Below, piece by piece: positions 35,195 through 45,406 of a stretch of 64,000 nucleotides of DNA (within the stretch, counting starts at the first letter, position 1; the number at the start of each line of letters is the position of its first letter). This DNA is from UBA11606 sp964504305 (GTDB lineage: Bacteria; Actinomycetota; Acidimicrobiia; Acidimicrobiales; Aldehydirespiratoraceae). The notes below the pieces were generated by a model. It had not been told where the DNA came from, searched no databases, and saw only the letters and a list, made by a program, of their open reading frames with translations. The stretch is from contig CAZDEB010000003.1 in the NCBI GenBank assembly GCA_964504305.1, forward strand, positions 62,001-126,000, in the 5' to 3' direction. A program made the translations under genes and the position numbers.

Positions 35195-36145
35195 ATGTCC
35201 GGCGAGGACCTCCACGAAGCAGTTCGACACCTGCCAGACCAGGTTCGAGACATCGCGGTCGCGGCCTCAGATGTTGATGGGCTCCCCAGCGTCGACGGGA
35301 TAGAAAATGTGGTGCTCCTCGGGGTCGGCGGCGCCCGTGTTGCCGCCGACGTGGTCGAGGCGATCTGCGAGCTGGGCTCGAGTTTGCCCATACTTGCCAG
35401 CGGTGGTCGCTGTCCTACTTGGGTGTCGCCGTCCACCTTGGCGGTCGCGATATCTCAGTCAGGCGACGATGAGGCCACCCTCGCCGCGGCCGAGGCGGCT
35501 TTCGACGCCGGCGCTCGGATCATGGCCGTAACCGCGGGAGGCGAACTGCGCGAGAGGTGCAGTCGGTGGGGTGGCGCGGTTATCCCCGTCGATCCCGCGG
35601 CCGGGCCGGCAGCCGGGCTCGGCGTAACAATCGTGCCCGTGCTCGTCTCGCTGGAACGCCTCGGGTTCGTCACGGGCATGAGCAAGATCGTGACCAGCGC
35701 GGCGTCGCAGATCAGCGGTCGAATCGATCAAATATTCGGCGACGCCGACATCGACTCCTTGGCCGAAGACCTCATTGGACGAGTGGCGATCGTGTCTGGG
35801 GCCGGAGCTATCGGCAAGCACGCGGCGCGCCGATGGGTTCAAGAACTCGACCGGGTTGGAGAGATTGCTTCGGTTCGGCGTCGGGTGCCGACCGGACCAC
35901 GCGATGTCGCAACCGGCTTACGGCTGGATCAAGCTTCTCGCAACGGTGCTGTTCTTATCGTTCTTCGCCACTCCTATGAGCCTGATGGTCTTGATGGCGG
36001 AGTCGCATTGGCCCAAGATGCGTTCCCGCGTCTCTACGAATTCGGCGCCGAAGGCGACGGCCCGTTGGCCCAGTTGCTCGATCTTGTCTTGATCGGCGAC
36101 GCCGTTGTCGCCGCGGTGCTGGCCCGGACAGACCCATGGAACTGA
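35195..36145 (+). CDS. SIS-domain sugar isomerase (bifunctional PGI/PMI-like)
   Basis: 316 aa. An N-terminal SIS domain (VVLLGVGGARVAADVV, then AISQSGDDEATLAAAEAA) and a C-terminal PGI/PMI-type half are visible. The conserved order phosphomannomutase - this gene - manA equals Rv3257c-Rv3256c-Rv3255c of M. tuberculosis. True bifunctional enzymes have a glycine-serine pair and a late catalytic glutamate and histidine. The ISQSGDDE site is intact, but the protein is slightly short, so activity is uncertain. It overlaps manA by 10 bases. Confidence 0.8.
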   Translation: MSGEDLHEAVRHLPDQVRDIAVAASDVDGLPSVDGIENVVLLGVGGARVAADVVEAICELGSSLPILASGGRCPTWVSPSTLAVAISQSGDDEATLAAAEAAFDAGARIMAVTAGGELRERCSRWGGAVIPVDPAAGPAAGLGVTIVPVLVSLERLGFVTGMSKIVTSAASQISGRIDQIFGDADIDSLAEDLIGRVAIVSGAGAIGKHAARRWVQELDRVGEIASVRRRVPTGPRDVATGLRLDQASRNGAVLIVLRHSYEPDGLDGGVALAQDAFPRLYEFGAEGDGPLAQLLDLVLIGDAVVAAVLARTDPWN

Positions 36146-37317
36146 TCGACGGCCTGATCCGCAAATACGACTGGGGGTCGCAGTCGTCTATCCCTTCGCT
36201 TCTCGGGCGGCCCGAAGACGGCGACCCGTGGGCCGAACTTTGGCTCGGAGCTCATCCGTCGGCGCCTTCGCTGGTGGGCGCCGCGGCTATTCCGCTGACC
36301 GAGCTCGTGGCCTCCGACCCACAGTCGATGCTGGGCGCACAAGTGGCCGAACGTTTCGGTGCCTTACCGTTCTTGCTCAAGGTGTTGGCTGCTGCGGCGC
36401 CGTTGTCGTTGCAGGCGCATCCGTCGATTCCTCAAGCCGAGGCGGGCTTTGCTCGTGAGAACGCGGCTGGGGTCGCAATCGACGCCCCCAACCGGTCGTT
36501 TCGCGATCGCCAACACAAGCCCGAGCTGATTTGTGCTCTCACCGAGTTCGAAGCCTTGTGCGGCTTCCGAGATCCGGAGGCGACGCTCGATCTCCTGGGT
36601 TCTATAGCGACGCCCGAGCTCGACTCGATTCGATCGCGTCTGGCCGCCGACCCTTCTGACGAGGGGCTTCGCCAACTCCTCGAGTATCTCCTGCTGCTCG
36701 ATTCGCAGACCGCGGCGCCGCTGTCGAACGCAGTGGTGGCGGCGTGCGCCGCGGGGTTGAATGGGCCATCGCCAAAAGGGCGATGGTCAAACGAGCACCG
36801 CCTCGCTGTCGGCCTTGGTGAGCGTTACCCAGGCGACGTTGGCGTGGTTACCGCGCTGCTGCTCAACTACGTGACCCTGGTTCCGGGCGAGGCGCTTTTT
36901 CTGGGGGCCGGGAATCTGCACGCGTATCTCCGCGGCACTGGTATTGAGATCATGGCCAACTCCGACAATGTGTTGCGCGGGGGTCTCACGCCCAAACACG
37001 TCGATGTTGCGACGTTGCTCGATGTCGTGGATGTCACCCCGATAGTTCCCGATATCCAAAGGCCCACGCCGGTCGATGGCGTAGTCAGCTACCGAATCCC
37101 AGTGCCCGAATTTTCGCTGTCGCAGGTCGAGGTGAGCGAGCGGGTGGTGGTTGGCCCCGGACCGGCAATCATTTTGTGCACTGATGGCGTCGTCAACGTG
37201 GGGTCGCTTACTCTCGACCGAGGTGCCGCGGCGTGGCTGTCGGCTGCTGACGGCGTGGTCGAAGCGACCGGCCGAGGCACGGTATTTTGTGCCGGCGTTG
37301 GGACCCTCACCCGCTGA
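36136..37317 (+). CDS. manA: Mannose-6-phosphate isomerase, class I
   Basis: 393 aa. Cupin-type type I phosphomannose isomerase converting fructose-6-phosphate to mannose-6-phosphate. Zinc ligands are visible in LQAHPS (histidine) and HKPELICAL (glutamate), with a later histidine in AGNLHAYLRG. The segment IEIMANSDNVLRGGLTPKHVD is the family signature. It completes the GDP-mannose supply route with manB and manC. The start lies within the last 10 bases of the SIS gene. Confidence 0.95.
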   Translation: MELIDGLIRKYDWGSQSSIPSLLGRPEDGDPWAELWLGAHPSAPSLVGAAAIPLTELVASDPQSMLGAQVAERFGALPFLLKVLAAAAPLSLQAHPSIPQAEAGFARENAAGVAIDAPNRSFRDRQHKPELICALTEFEALCGFRDPEATLDLLGSIATPELDSIRSRLAADPSDEGLRQLLEYLLLLDSQTAAPLSNAVVAACAAGLNGPSPKGRWSNEHRLAVGLGERYPGDVGVVTALLLNYVTLVPGEALFLGAGNLHAYLRGTGIEIMANSDNVLRGGLTPKHVDVATLLDVVDVTPIVPDIQRPTPVDGVVSYRIPVPEFSLSQVEVSERVVVGPGPAIILCTDGVVNVGSLTLDRGAAAWLSAADGVVEATGRGTVFCAGVGTLTR

Positions 37318-37455
37318 AGGCTTACGCGCCCTACACTGATGCGCTGCGGGCTGCACAGAGATGGTGTCAGCTGACCCCGGCCCCGTCCTTCCATAACGGC
37401 TTTTCGGTTCCTCGCGAACTGCAAGCCATCTCGAACCAAAAACAGGAGGACCCTC

Positions 37456-38904
37456 GTGGGTACCACCATCAGCGGCGACTTCAAGGTCGCCGATCTCGAA
37501 CTGGCCAGCTTTGGCCGCAACGAAATCCGTCTCGCCGAGCACGAAATGCCCGGCCTCATGGCTTTGCGAGCCAAGTACACCGACGACCAACCGCTGGCTG
37601 GTGCCCGCATTGCCGGCTCTTTGCACATGACAGTTCAGACCGCGGTGTTGATCGAAACTCTGGTAGCTCTCGGCGCCGACGTGCGCTGGGTCAGCTGCAA
37701 CATTTTCTCGACCCAGGACCACGCCGCTGCTGCGGTTGCGGTCGGTCCGCAAGGGTCCCTCGATGTGCCATCGGGCACTCCGGTGTTTGCCTGGAAGGGC
37801 GAGTCGCTCGAGGAGTACTGGTGGGCGACCGAGCAGTTGTTCCATTGGCCTGACGGCGGCGGTCCCAACCTGATTCTCGACGACGGCGGCGATGCCACGA
37901 TGCTTGTCCACAAGGGAATCGAGTTCGAAAAGGCCGGTGCCATCCCCGAGACCGAAGAGGACGCGTCCGAGGAGTACGGGGTCTTCCTCGAGCGACTCCG
38001 CGATATCGCAAGCCGTGATGCTGGGTTCTTCTCCCGTATAGCCCCCGGTATCCGTGGGGTGTCAGAAGAAACCACCACTGGCGTGCACCGCCTCTACCAA
38101 ATGATGGAAAGTGGCGAACTGCTGTTCCCGGCGATCAACGTCAACGACTCGGTCACCAAGTCCAAGTTCGACAACCTCTATGGCTGTCGCCACAGTCTGA
38201 TCGACGGCATCAATCGAGCCACCGACGTGATGATTGGCGGCAAGGTTGCGGTTGTGTGTGGCTACGGCGACGTCGGTAAGGGATGCGCCGAATCTTTGCG
38301 GGGCCAGGGCGCTCGAGTAATCGTCACCGAGGTTGATCCGATCTGTGCGCTTCAGGCCGCGATGTCGGGCTACGAGGTCAACACCCTCGAGGCCGTTCTG
38401 GGCATTGCCGACATATTCATCACGACCACCGGCAACAAGGACATCATCCTTGCCGGCCACATGGAACGTATGAAGCACCAAGCCATCGTCGGCAACATCG
38501 GCCACTTCGACAACGAACTCGACATGGCTGGCCTCAACCGGATGTCTGATGTCCAGCGGGTCACGATCAAGCCGCAGGTCGACGAGTACGTGTTCCCCGA
38601 CGGGCACTCGATCATCATCTTGAGCGAGGGCCGTCTGCTGAACCTCGGCAATGCCACTGGTCATCCCAGTTTTGTTATGAGTTGCTCGTTCACCAATCAG
38701 GTGTTGGCTCAGCTCGAACTTCATGCCAACTCGGCCACGATCGAGATGGGTGTGCACGTGCTGCCCAAAGAACTCGACGAGGAAGTCGCCCGTTTGCACC
38801 TCGACTCTTTGGGGGTCAAGCTGACCACCATGACTCAGGACCAGGCCGATTACTTGGGCGTGGACCCGCACGGCCCGTTCAAGCCAGATCATTACCGATA
38901 CTGA
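37456..38904 (+). CDS. ahcY: Adenosylhomocysteinase (S-adenosyl-L-homocysteine hydrolase)
   Basis: 482 aa from GTG 37456, 5 bases after AGGAGGA. NAD-dependent hydrolysis of SAH to adenosine and homocysteine. Motifs are SLHMTVQTAVLIETL, SCNIFSTQDHAAAA, the NAD loop VCGYGDVGKGCAESL and the C-terminal KPDHYRY. The length equals the mycobacterial SahH class with the insert near residue 150. The 138-base region upstream has a TACACT -10-like hexamer near 37332 but no recognisable SAH riboswitch. Confidence 0.97.
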   Translation: MGTTISGDFKVADLELASFGRNEIRLAEHEMPGLMALRAKYTDDQPLAGARIAGSLHMTVQTAVLIETLVALGADVRWVSCNIFSTQDHAAAAVAVGPQGSLDVPSGTPVFAWKGESLEEYWWATEQLFHWPDGGGPNLILDDGGDATMLVHKGIEFEKAGAIPETEEDASEEYGVFLERLRDIASRDAGFFSRIAPGIRGVSEETTTGVHRLYQMMESGELLFPAINVNDSVTKSKFDNLYGCRHSLIDGINRATDVMIGGKVAVVCGYGDVGKGCAESLRGQGARVIVTEVDPICALQAAMSGYEVNTLEAVLGIADIFITTTGNKDIILAGHMERMKHQAIVGNIGHFDNELDMAGLNRMSDVQRVTIKPQVDEYVFPDGHSIIILSEGRLLNLGNATGHPSFVMSCSFTNQVLAQLELHANSATIEMGVHVLPKELDEEVARLHLDSLGVKLTTMTQDQADYLGVDPHGPFKPDHYRY

Positions 38905-38938
38905 GCGCAGCTTCGGCCGCGGCGCGCCGCGGCTGGGC

Positions 38939-38944
38939 TAACGT
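38939..38944 (+). promoter_or_regulatory. -10 element (TAACGT) for the F420 oxidoreductase gene
   Basis: TAACGT ends 6 bases before ATG 38951, the leaderless spacing. Confidence 0.5.
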
Positions 38945-38950
38945 CCGGGC

Positions 38951-39823
38951 ATGTCGTGTACACGTGGAGTTTGGTTCGCCCCCGAAGGAATTTCGGGCGC
39001 TGAGGTAGTCGCATTTGGTCAACGGGTCGAGTCGTTGAACTACACGACGCTGTGGGTCGGCGAGACGTTTGGCCGAGATCCGTTCGCTCAACTAGCGGCT
39101 ATCGGAGCGGCGACGTCATCGCTGACTTTGGCTTCGGGAATCGCCAACATCTACAACCGTCACCCAGGAGTGATGCTGCAAGGCGCCAACACGGTTGCCG
39201 AGCAAACCGGTGGGCGGATGATCCTCGGGTTGGGCGTGTCATCGCCGGCGATCGTCAACAAGGTTCGTGGGATCGAATACGGCAAACCGCTGTCGTTCCT
39301 GCGTAGTTACCTCGAAGTCATGGAGGGGGCCTTGTACACATCGGTGGCGCCTCCCGAACCAGTCCCAGTGGTGCTGGCCGCGCTTGGCCCCAAGATGTTG
39401 CAGTTGGCCGCTGAGAAGAGCGAAGGAGCTCACCCTTACAACGTGACGCCCGAACACACAGCCATGGCCCGAGAGGTAATGGGAGCCGACGCCGGTCTGT
39501 ACGTCGAGCAGAAGGTCATGCTCACCACCGATGCCGAGCAAGCCCGAGCGACGGGAGCCAAGGTGCTCAAGTTCTATTCCCGAGCGCCGGGTTATCGCAA
39601 CGCATGGTTGCGCATGGGGTTCAGCGACGAAGACATCGACGGTCTCAGCAACAAGCTGGTTGATGGGCTCATTGCGTGGGGCGATGCCGATCGCATCGAA
39701 ACCCGTCTCGCCGAGCACGCCGAAGCGGGCGCGACTCATGTGTGCATCCATCCACTCCACCCCGAATCCGGCCAGGGGGCCGTGCACGACGAAGTACTCG
39801 CGGCCCTTGCCCCGCCCGCCTAA
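38951..39823 (+). CDS. Luciferase-like, probably F420-dependent oxidoreductase (TIGR03620-type)
   Basis: 290 aa TIM-barrel of the LLM family. The N-terminus FAPEGISGAEVVAFGQRVESLNY and segments LWVGETFGRDPFAQLAAIGAAT and GVMLQGANTVAEQTGGRMILGLGVSS match the actinobacterial group annotated as probable F420-dependent oxidoreductases. The fit with cofD/cofE in this window is good. The substrate is unknown, and FMN cannot be excluded from sequence. It is followed 44 bases later by a crotonase gene. Confidence 0.85.
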   Translation: MSCTRGVWFAPEGISGAEVVAFGQRVESLNYTTLWVGETFGRDPFAQLAAIGAATSSLTLASGIANIYNRHPGVMLQGANTVAEQTGGRMILGLGVSSPAIVNKVRGIEYGKPLSFLRSYLEVMEGALYTSVAPPEPVPVVLAALGPKMLQLAAEKSEGAHPYNVTPEHTAMAREVMGADAGLYVEQKVMLTTDAEQARATGAKVLKFYSRAPGYRNAWLRMGFSDEDIDGLSNKLVDGLIAWGDADRIETRLAEHAEAGATHVCIHPLHPESGQGAVHDEVLAALAPPA

Positions 39824-39867
39824 GCCATACCGTCCGACCCGTTAGATCTCAACCAGGAGTGCAACCA

Positions 39868-40707
39868 GTGTCGCAAGACCGAGTGACCGTCGACTTTCAA
39901 GATGGCATAGCCGATGTCCGCCTCAACCGGGGCGACAAAATGAACGCGATGGACGGCCCTATGTTCGCGGCGCTCATCGACACCGCCGACGAGTTGGCCC
40001 GACTGCCGGGGCTGAGGGCCGTGGTCTTGTCGGGCAACGGGCCCAGCTGGTGTGCGGGTCTCGACTTCTCGGGCTTCCAAGCCATGGCCGGCGGGGTCGG
40101 AAGCGATGAGTCTGCTGACGACGGATCAACCAGCACCGGTTCGATTGGGCGCGTCGACGAGGGCCGCATAACCCACCGAGCGCAGCAAGCAGTGTGGGGT
40201 TGGCACGAGCTGTCCGTTCCGGTGATCGCCGCGGTTCACGGTGTCGCGTTTGGGGCGGGCATCCAGTTGGCGATCGGCTGCGACATTCGGATTGTCCATC
40301 CCGACGTGCGGATGTCGGTTCTAGAGATTCGGTGGGGGATCTCGCCGGATATGACCTGCACGCAGATCCTCCCTGGTTTGGTTGGTAGCGACGTGGCCAA
40401 GGAAATGATCTGGACCGGCAAAGAGGTCAACGGGGAGGAGGCGGTTCGTATCGGCTTGGCCACCCGGATGTCCGTTGATCCCCACCACGAAGCGATGGAG
40501 TTGGCCCGAACGATCGCGTCCAAGAGCCCGCACGCGATCCAAGCTGGCAAACGTCTGGTCGACGGTGCCGCTACCCAGGACTACGCGGTCGGCTTTGCTC
40601 GCGAACGCGCCGAGATAGGCGCCCTTATCGGGTCGCCAAATCAGGTCGAATCTGTCTCGGCTTTCTTCGAAAAGCGCCGTCCCGATTACGTCGAGGTTCT
40701 CGACTGA
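39868..40707 (+). CDS. Enoyl-CoA hydratase/isomerase (crotonase) family protein
   Basis: 279 aa from GTG 39868, 8 bases after AGGAG; GTG 39859 is in frame but overlaps that site. Oxyanion-hole segments are SGNGPSWCAGLDF and HGVAFGAGIQLAIGCD. The active-site strand LEIRWGISPD places a glutamate and an aspartate eight residues apart, as in dienoyl-CoA isomerase ECH1. However, the third ECH1 acid (in GGGVDL) is a glutamine here. It is therefore an enoyl-CoA isomerase or hydratase of unsettled reaction. An extra loop (GGVGSDESADDGST) is present. Confidence 0.87.
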   Translation: MSQDRVTVDFQDGIADVRLNRGDKMNAMDGPMFAALIDTADELARLPGLRAVVLSGNGPSWCAGLDFSGFQAMAGGVGSDESADDGSTSTGSIGRVDEGRITHRAQQAVWGWHELSVPVIAAVHGVAFGAGIQLAIGCDIRIVHPDVRMSVLEIRWGISPDMTCTQILPGLVGSDVAKEMIWTGKEVNGEEAVRIGLATRMSVDPHHEAMELARTIASKSPHAIQAGKRLVDGAATQDYAVGFARERAEIGALIGSPNQVESVSAFFEKRRPDYVEVLD

Positions 40708-40710
40708 CCT

Positions 40711-40759
40711 TGGGTATCGGGTATTGGGGGTCGGATGTTGGGTGTCAGGGGTCGTCCGT
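40711..40759 (+). repeat. Degenerate heptanucleotide tandem repeat, G-rich
   Basis: Seven consecutive 7-base units approximate YGGGTRT (for example TGGGTAT, CGGGTAT, TGGGGGT, TGGGTGT). The run has four or more G-tracts within about 35 bases, so it could form a G-quadruplex. It lies between the crotonase and the comF-like gene, directly before the latter's -10 element. Confidence 0.7.
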
Positions 40760-40764
40760 ACTGT
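40759..40764 (+). promoter_or_regulatory. -10 element (TACTGT) for the ComF-like gene
   Basis: TACTGT ends 6 bases before ATG 40771, selecting that codon over the upstream ATG 40735. Confidence 0.45.
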
Positions 40765-40770
40765 GCCCAA

Positions 40771-41286
40771 ATGGCTTCTCGAACCGACGAACTCGACGAC
40801 TTCTTACCTTGCTGGCCGCATTCTGGTAGCGCCGCTCGCTTTGTTCGACAGCTCAAGTACCGAAGGTGCACCGCTGCCATCACCGTGATTGCCGATCACA
40901 TGGCCGCGCTCGCACCCGTCGTAGATGTCGTTACCTGGAGCCCGTGCGCACCCCGCAACCGCAAGAGCCGCGGATTCGACCCAAGCGAGTTGCTGGCCCG
41001 CGCTGTCGCTCAGCGACTCAGGGTTCCCGCGGTCGGCTTGCTCAGCCGCCGCGACTCGACACCACAAACTTCGCGCAACCGCGAAGGACGTCTTCGCGGA
41101 CCGCGACTGAGGGCGCGGCGGCGAACCGAGCTTCGGGGGGCATCGGTCCTGCTGATCGACGATGTCGCCACCACCGGAGCCACGCTGGCTACCGGGGCTG
41201 CTACTCTGCGCGCGGCTGGGGCGCGACAAGTGGTTGGTCTGGTAGCAACGTACGTCCCCGATCGGGGGGTCCCCGCTGCTCGATAG
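40771..41286 (+). CDS. ComF-like phosphoribosyltransferase, lacking the zinc finger
   Basis: 171 aa from ATG 40771. The C-terminal type I phosphoribosyltransferase domain is intact, with the PRPP loop VLLIDDVATTGAT and the RNRKSRGFDPSELLA segment typical of ComF. The usual N-terminal cysteine-rich zinc ribbon is absent, and the protein starts directly with the FVRQLKYR region. ComF proteins link DNA uptake to nucleotide metabolism in competent bacteria, but in actinobacteria the role is unclear. The gene is next to hpf and secA, as in mycobacteria. Confidence 0.85.
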   Translation: MASRTDELDDFLPCWPHSGSAARFVRQLKYRRCTAAITVIADHMAALAPVVDVVTWSPCAPRNRKSRGFDPSELLARAVAQRLRVPAVGLLSRRDSTPQTSRNREGRLRGPRLRARRRTELRGASVLLIDDVATTGATLATGAATLRAAGARQVVGLVATYVPDRGVPAAR

Positions 41287-41329
41287 GACCGTCTAAAGTA
41301 GGGGGCACACCAACTAGCGGAGGTTACGA

Positions 41330-41902
41330 ATGGACGTCTCCATCAGCGCACGACATGTGAATGTCACAACGCGACTGGAGGAGGTGATCCAAGAAAAAAT
41401 CGGCACACTCGATCGTTTCCTCGACGGGCTCGAACGTTCCCAAGTCCATTTCGAAGAAGCTCGGAATCCGCGGATACAAGACAAGTGCGTTCTTGAGGTC
41501 TCGGTTGAAGGCGACGGCCACCTGCTGCGCTGCAAAGTGAACGCAGTAGATCCCTACACCGCGGTCGATGCCGCCACCCTCACTCTCGAACGCCAGATCC
41601 GAAAACTACGAACGAAGCTCAAGCGTCGTCAGCACGGCAGCGGCGACACAATCCGGGTGCAGGAGGCCCCTCAACTTCCCGAATCCTCGACCGGCGACGT
41701 TGAAGTCGACGACGAGCCGTTGCCTACCATTGTGAAGAGCAAACGGTTTCATCTTGGCCCGATGACCGCCGATGATGCGGTGCTGAAGATGGAGCTCCTT
41801 GGCCATGGCTTCTTTTTCTTCATCAACAAGGAAACCAATCGTTCGGCGGTCGTCTATCGCCGTGACGACGGTGACGTTGGACTAATCGACGAAGCTGGTT
41901 AA
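41330..41902 (+). CDS. hpf: Ribosome hibernation promoting factor, long form
   Basis: 190 aa. The N-terminal S30AE domain starts VSISARHVNVTTRLEEVIQEK and continues through VEGDGHLLRCKV...DPYTAVDAA. A linker (about 105-130) joins a C-terminal dimerisation domain (VKSKRFHLGPMTADDAVLKMELLGHGFFFFIN). Long HPF binds 70S ribosomes and pairs them into 100S particles in stationary phase. Strong GCGGAGG at 41317-41323, and a TAAAGT -10 candidate at 41294-41299. Confidence 0.96.
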   Translation: MDVSISARHVNVTTRLEEVIQEKIGTLDRFLDGLERSQVHFEEARNPRIQDKCVLEVSVEGDGHLLRCKVNAVDPYTAVDAATLTLERQIRKLRTKLKRRQHGSGDTIRVQEAPQLPESSTGDVEVDDEPLPTIVKSKRFHLGPMTADDAVLKMELLGHGFFFFINKETNRSAVVYRRDDGDVGLIDEAG

Positions 41903-41905
41903 CCA

Positions 41906-42601
41906 GTGCGGCGCCTCGGCCGACAGGAAGAGGTGCCGCATCAATCTCCAGACATCCGCGTCGTGGTCTGTGATTGTCATGCCTTGTTTCGTCGAGGTGT
42001 GGTCATGGAACTTGATGACGCCGGCGACATCGAAGTCATTGGCGAGGCCGCCGATGGCCGCGACGCTGTCGACATCTGTTCTCATCTCGCACCGGACGTG
42101 GTTTTGATGGACGTCTCGATGCCGTCTATAGACGGCATCGAGGCGACCCGTCGCCTTGGTGCGACGATTCCGTCCGCGAAGGTGTTGATGTTGACGTCGT
42201 CGCACGACGAGCAACACTTGTTCGAGGCGATTCGGGCCGGCGCGACCGGGTATCTCCTAAAGGAGTCAACGATTGCCGAAGTCGCTCCGATCGTACGAGC
42301 AGTCGCCGCCGGCGAGAGCTTCGTGTCGCCGGTGCTAGCCGGTCGTTTGTTGGCCGAATTCTGTTCGCTCAGTGAACGAGCCGAAAGCTCGTGGGGAATC
42401 GCCGCGGCGCTCACCGAGCGCGAGGTCGAGATTCTCGAGCGCATGTCGAGCGGGGCCGATAATGCTTCGATCGCGACCGCATTGGATCTCACCCAAAGCT
42501 CGGTAAAAAACCATGTGGGCAACGTCTTGGCCAAGCTCCAGCTCCATACGCGGACCGAAGCGGTGTTGTTTGCCGTGCGGGAAGGATTGGTCGACTCGTG
42601 A
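41906..42601 (+). CDS. Orphan NarL/FixJ-type response regulator with altered acidic pocket
   Basis: 231 aa, GTG start, 3 bases after hpf. The receiver domain has phosphoacceptor Asp69 (VLMDVSMP), Thr97 and Lys119 (LLKES). The acidic pair normally Asp-Asp is Asp23-Cys24 (VCDCHALFRRG), so a magnesium ligand is replaced. The C-terminal LuxR-type HTH begins LTEREVEILERM and includes SSVKNHVGNVLAKL. No histidine kinase is encoded nearby. Coupling to hpf hints at control of stress or stationary-phase functions. Confidence 0.9.
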   Translation: MRRLGRQEEVPHQSPDIRVVVCDCHALFRRGVVMELDDAGDIEVIGEAADGRDAVDICSHLAPDVVLMDVSMPSIDGIEATRRLGATIPSAKVLMLTSSHDEQHLFEAIRAGATGYLLKESTIAEVAPIVRAVAAGESFVSPVLAGRLLAEFCSLSERAESSWGIAAALTEREVEILERMSSGADNASIATALDLTQSSVKNHVGNVLAKLQLHTRTEAVLFAVREGLVDS

Positions 42602-42641
42602 CTTTCCCCAGCCCCTGCCAAGGCTCCCGAAAACTGGTCGG

Positions 42642-42647
42642 TAGGCT
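42642..42647 (+). promoter_or_regulatory. -10 candidate (TAGGCT) for secA
   Basis: TAGGCT ends 12 bases before ATG 42660, so transcription would start about 5 bases before the start codon. No ribosome-binding site is visible. Confidence 0.3.
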
Positions 42648-42659
42648 TCGCAAATATCT

Positions 42660-45377
<2,718 letters not shown>

Positions 45378-45406
45378 CGTCGCACCGCGCTACAGCGGAG
45401 ACCGTC

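Noticed and set aside
37318..37455. Possible SAH riboswitch upstream of ahcY
   Set aside because: Only a GCGCTGC string recalls the consensus. The required GAGGAGCGCUGC and GCCAGGCUC elements and pairing are not present.
36787..37911. Minus-strand open frame of 374 codons
   Set aside because: It is antisense to manA and ahcY, both of which are certain.
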